This document shows positions 63,303-64,000 of a DNA stretch of 64,000 nucleotides, piece after piece (the first letter of the stretch is position 1; every line of letters starts with the position of its first letter). The translations under genes were made by a program, and so were the position numbers. Under the pieces are notes generated by a model. The model did not search any database. It was not told the DNA's origin and was given only the letters and a program-made list of their open reading frames with translations. The stretch covers positions 499,510-563,509 of the forward strand of contig NZ_BBQZ01000002.1 in assembly GCF_000974805.1 (NCBI RefSeq), written 5' to 3'. Origin of the DNA: Demequina salsinemoris. Lineage in GTDB: Bacteria; Actinomycetota; Actinomycetes; Actinomycetales; Demequinaceae.

Positions 63303-64000
63303 ATGTCCGTACGCGACGACCACCGCACCGATGCGACATCGGAGAACGAGCCCCTGGGATTCACCAACGACTACGACGACTTCGCCGCGCCGTGGTTCAC
63401 GCTGCCGGAGGGCAGCATGCCCCCGGACATGGCGTATCAGATCGTGCACGACGAGGCGATGCTCGACGGCAACGCGCGCCTGAACCTCGCGACGTTCGTC
63501 GGGACGTGGATGGACGAGCAGGCGAACCGGCTCTATGCCGAGACGTTCGACAAGAACATGATCGACAAGGACGAGTATCCGAAGACCGCGGAGATCGAGA
63601 CGCGCTGCTGGCGCATCCTCGCGGACCTGTGGAACGCGCCGGATCCCGCGGCGACGATCGGCACCTCGACGGTGGGCTCGTCGGAGGCGGCCATGCTCGC
63701 GGGCCTCGCGCTCATGCGCCGCTGGCGGCTGCGCAGGCGTGCCGCGGGGCAGCCCACCGACCGACCGAACCTGGTGATGAGCGCCGCGGTGCAGGTGTGC
63801 TGGGAGAAGTTCTGCAACTACTGGGACATCGAGACGCGCCTCGTGCCGGTCTCCGAGGAGCACCCCGCATTCGACGGCGACGACCTCGAGTCGTACGTCG
63901 ATGAGAACACGATCGGCGTCGTCGCGATCATGGGTGTCACCTACACCGGGGTGTACGAGCCCGTGCAGCGCATCTCGGACGCGCTGGACCGCATCCAGGA
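63303..64000 (+). CDS. gadB: Glutamate decarboxylase, truncated by the window edge
   Basis: The first 232 or so residues of a PLP-dependent glutamate decarboxylase are visible. They match the bacterial GadB pattern MAYQIVHDEAMLDGNARLNL, DKDEYPKTAEIETRC, STVGSSEAAMLAGLA and MGVTYTGVYEPV. It converts glutamate to GABA and consumes a proton, so it is often used in acid stress. The ATG at 63303 has GAGAGGTG upstream. The active-site Lys lies beyond the window. Confidence 0.92.
   Translation, partial: MSVRDDHRTDATSENEPLGFTNDYDDFAAPWFTLPEGSMPPDMAYQIVHDEAMLDGNARLNLATFVGTWMDEQANRLYAETFDKNMIDKDEYPKTAEIETRCWRILADLWNAPDPAATIGTSTVGSSEAAMLAGLALMRRWRLRRRAAGQPTDRPNLVMSAAVQVCWEKFCNYWDIETRLVPVSEEHPAFDGDDLESYVDENTIGVVAIMGVTYTGVYEPVQRISDALDRIQ

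Overview
The window is high-GC DNA (roughly 70% G+C) with almost no non-coding space. It has many TetR/MarR/LysR regulators, frequent GTG/TTG starts and ATGA-type overlaps. Gene content points to an actinobacterium of the Micrococcales type (Demequinaceae/Cellulomonadaceae-like). The genus cannot be fixed from sequence alone. Both aerobic functions (acyl-CoA oxidase, quinone-linked pyruvate oxidase, PutA) and strictly anaerobic ones (NrdDG, a 2-oxoacid:ferredoxin oxidoreductase) are present, so a facultative anaerobe is likely. No tRNA, rRNA, CRISPR, insertion sequence or prophage gene was seen.

Left part (1-14 kb): a partial gene possibly encoding an FHA protein, a CDP-alcohol phosphatidyltransferase (pgsA-like), a methyltransferase, a MarR/FAD-oxidoreductase pair, and the proline-degrading bifunctional PutA with a divergent LysR gene and a T-N11-A box between them. 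An OsmC gene follows. Next comes a tight operon of unknown purpose: SDR, TetR, SCP2-like protein, class III aminotransferase, MFS transporter, followed by another TetR gene.

Middle (14-31 kb): a small CPVC membrane protein with a perfect CsoR-type palindrome, a HAD phosphatase, an esterase, and an ABC-ATPase/YhgE-Pip/TetR operon with its operator. Then a MarR gene with a duplicated cysteine-containing tail, divergent from an F420-reductase-like gene, PoxB with a divergent TetR gene, a Nudix-NYN-like fusion, 2,2-dialkylglycine decarboxylase with a YitT protein, an MFS exporter and a thiol peroxidase.

Lipid block (29-37 kb): acyl-CoA oxidase and TetR diverge from a thiolase/FabG4-type reductase/MaoC hydratase operon that has the order of mycobacterial fadA2-fabG4-htdX, followed by an acyl-CoA ligase.

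Anaerobic blocks (37-44 kb and 57-64 kb): nrdD-nrdG with two NrdR-like boxes, a dihydroorotate dehydrogenase-like gene, pyruvate phosphate dikinase, a porC-porA-porB set followed by a GltD-like flavoprotein with a fused two-cluster ferredoxin, and a truncated glutamate decarboxylase at the right edge. The promoters of nrdD, ppdK and the por operon each carry a GGGAC/GTCCC-type element resembling hypoxia (DosR/NarL-family) boxes. This suggests shared low-oxygen control.

Between them (44-57 kb): a Pr6Pr membrane protein, an AhpD-like protein, a DEAD-box helicase, and a MoxR/DUF58/two-vWA operon headed by an HtrA-like protein that has lost its catalytic triad. Then a DUF2892 protein behind a second CsoR-like site, an SDR/MarR pair, a phosphodiester glycosidase and a GT2-GtrA fusion.
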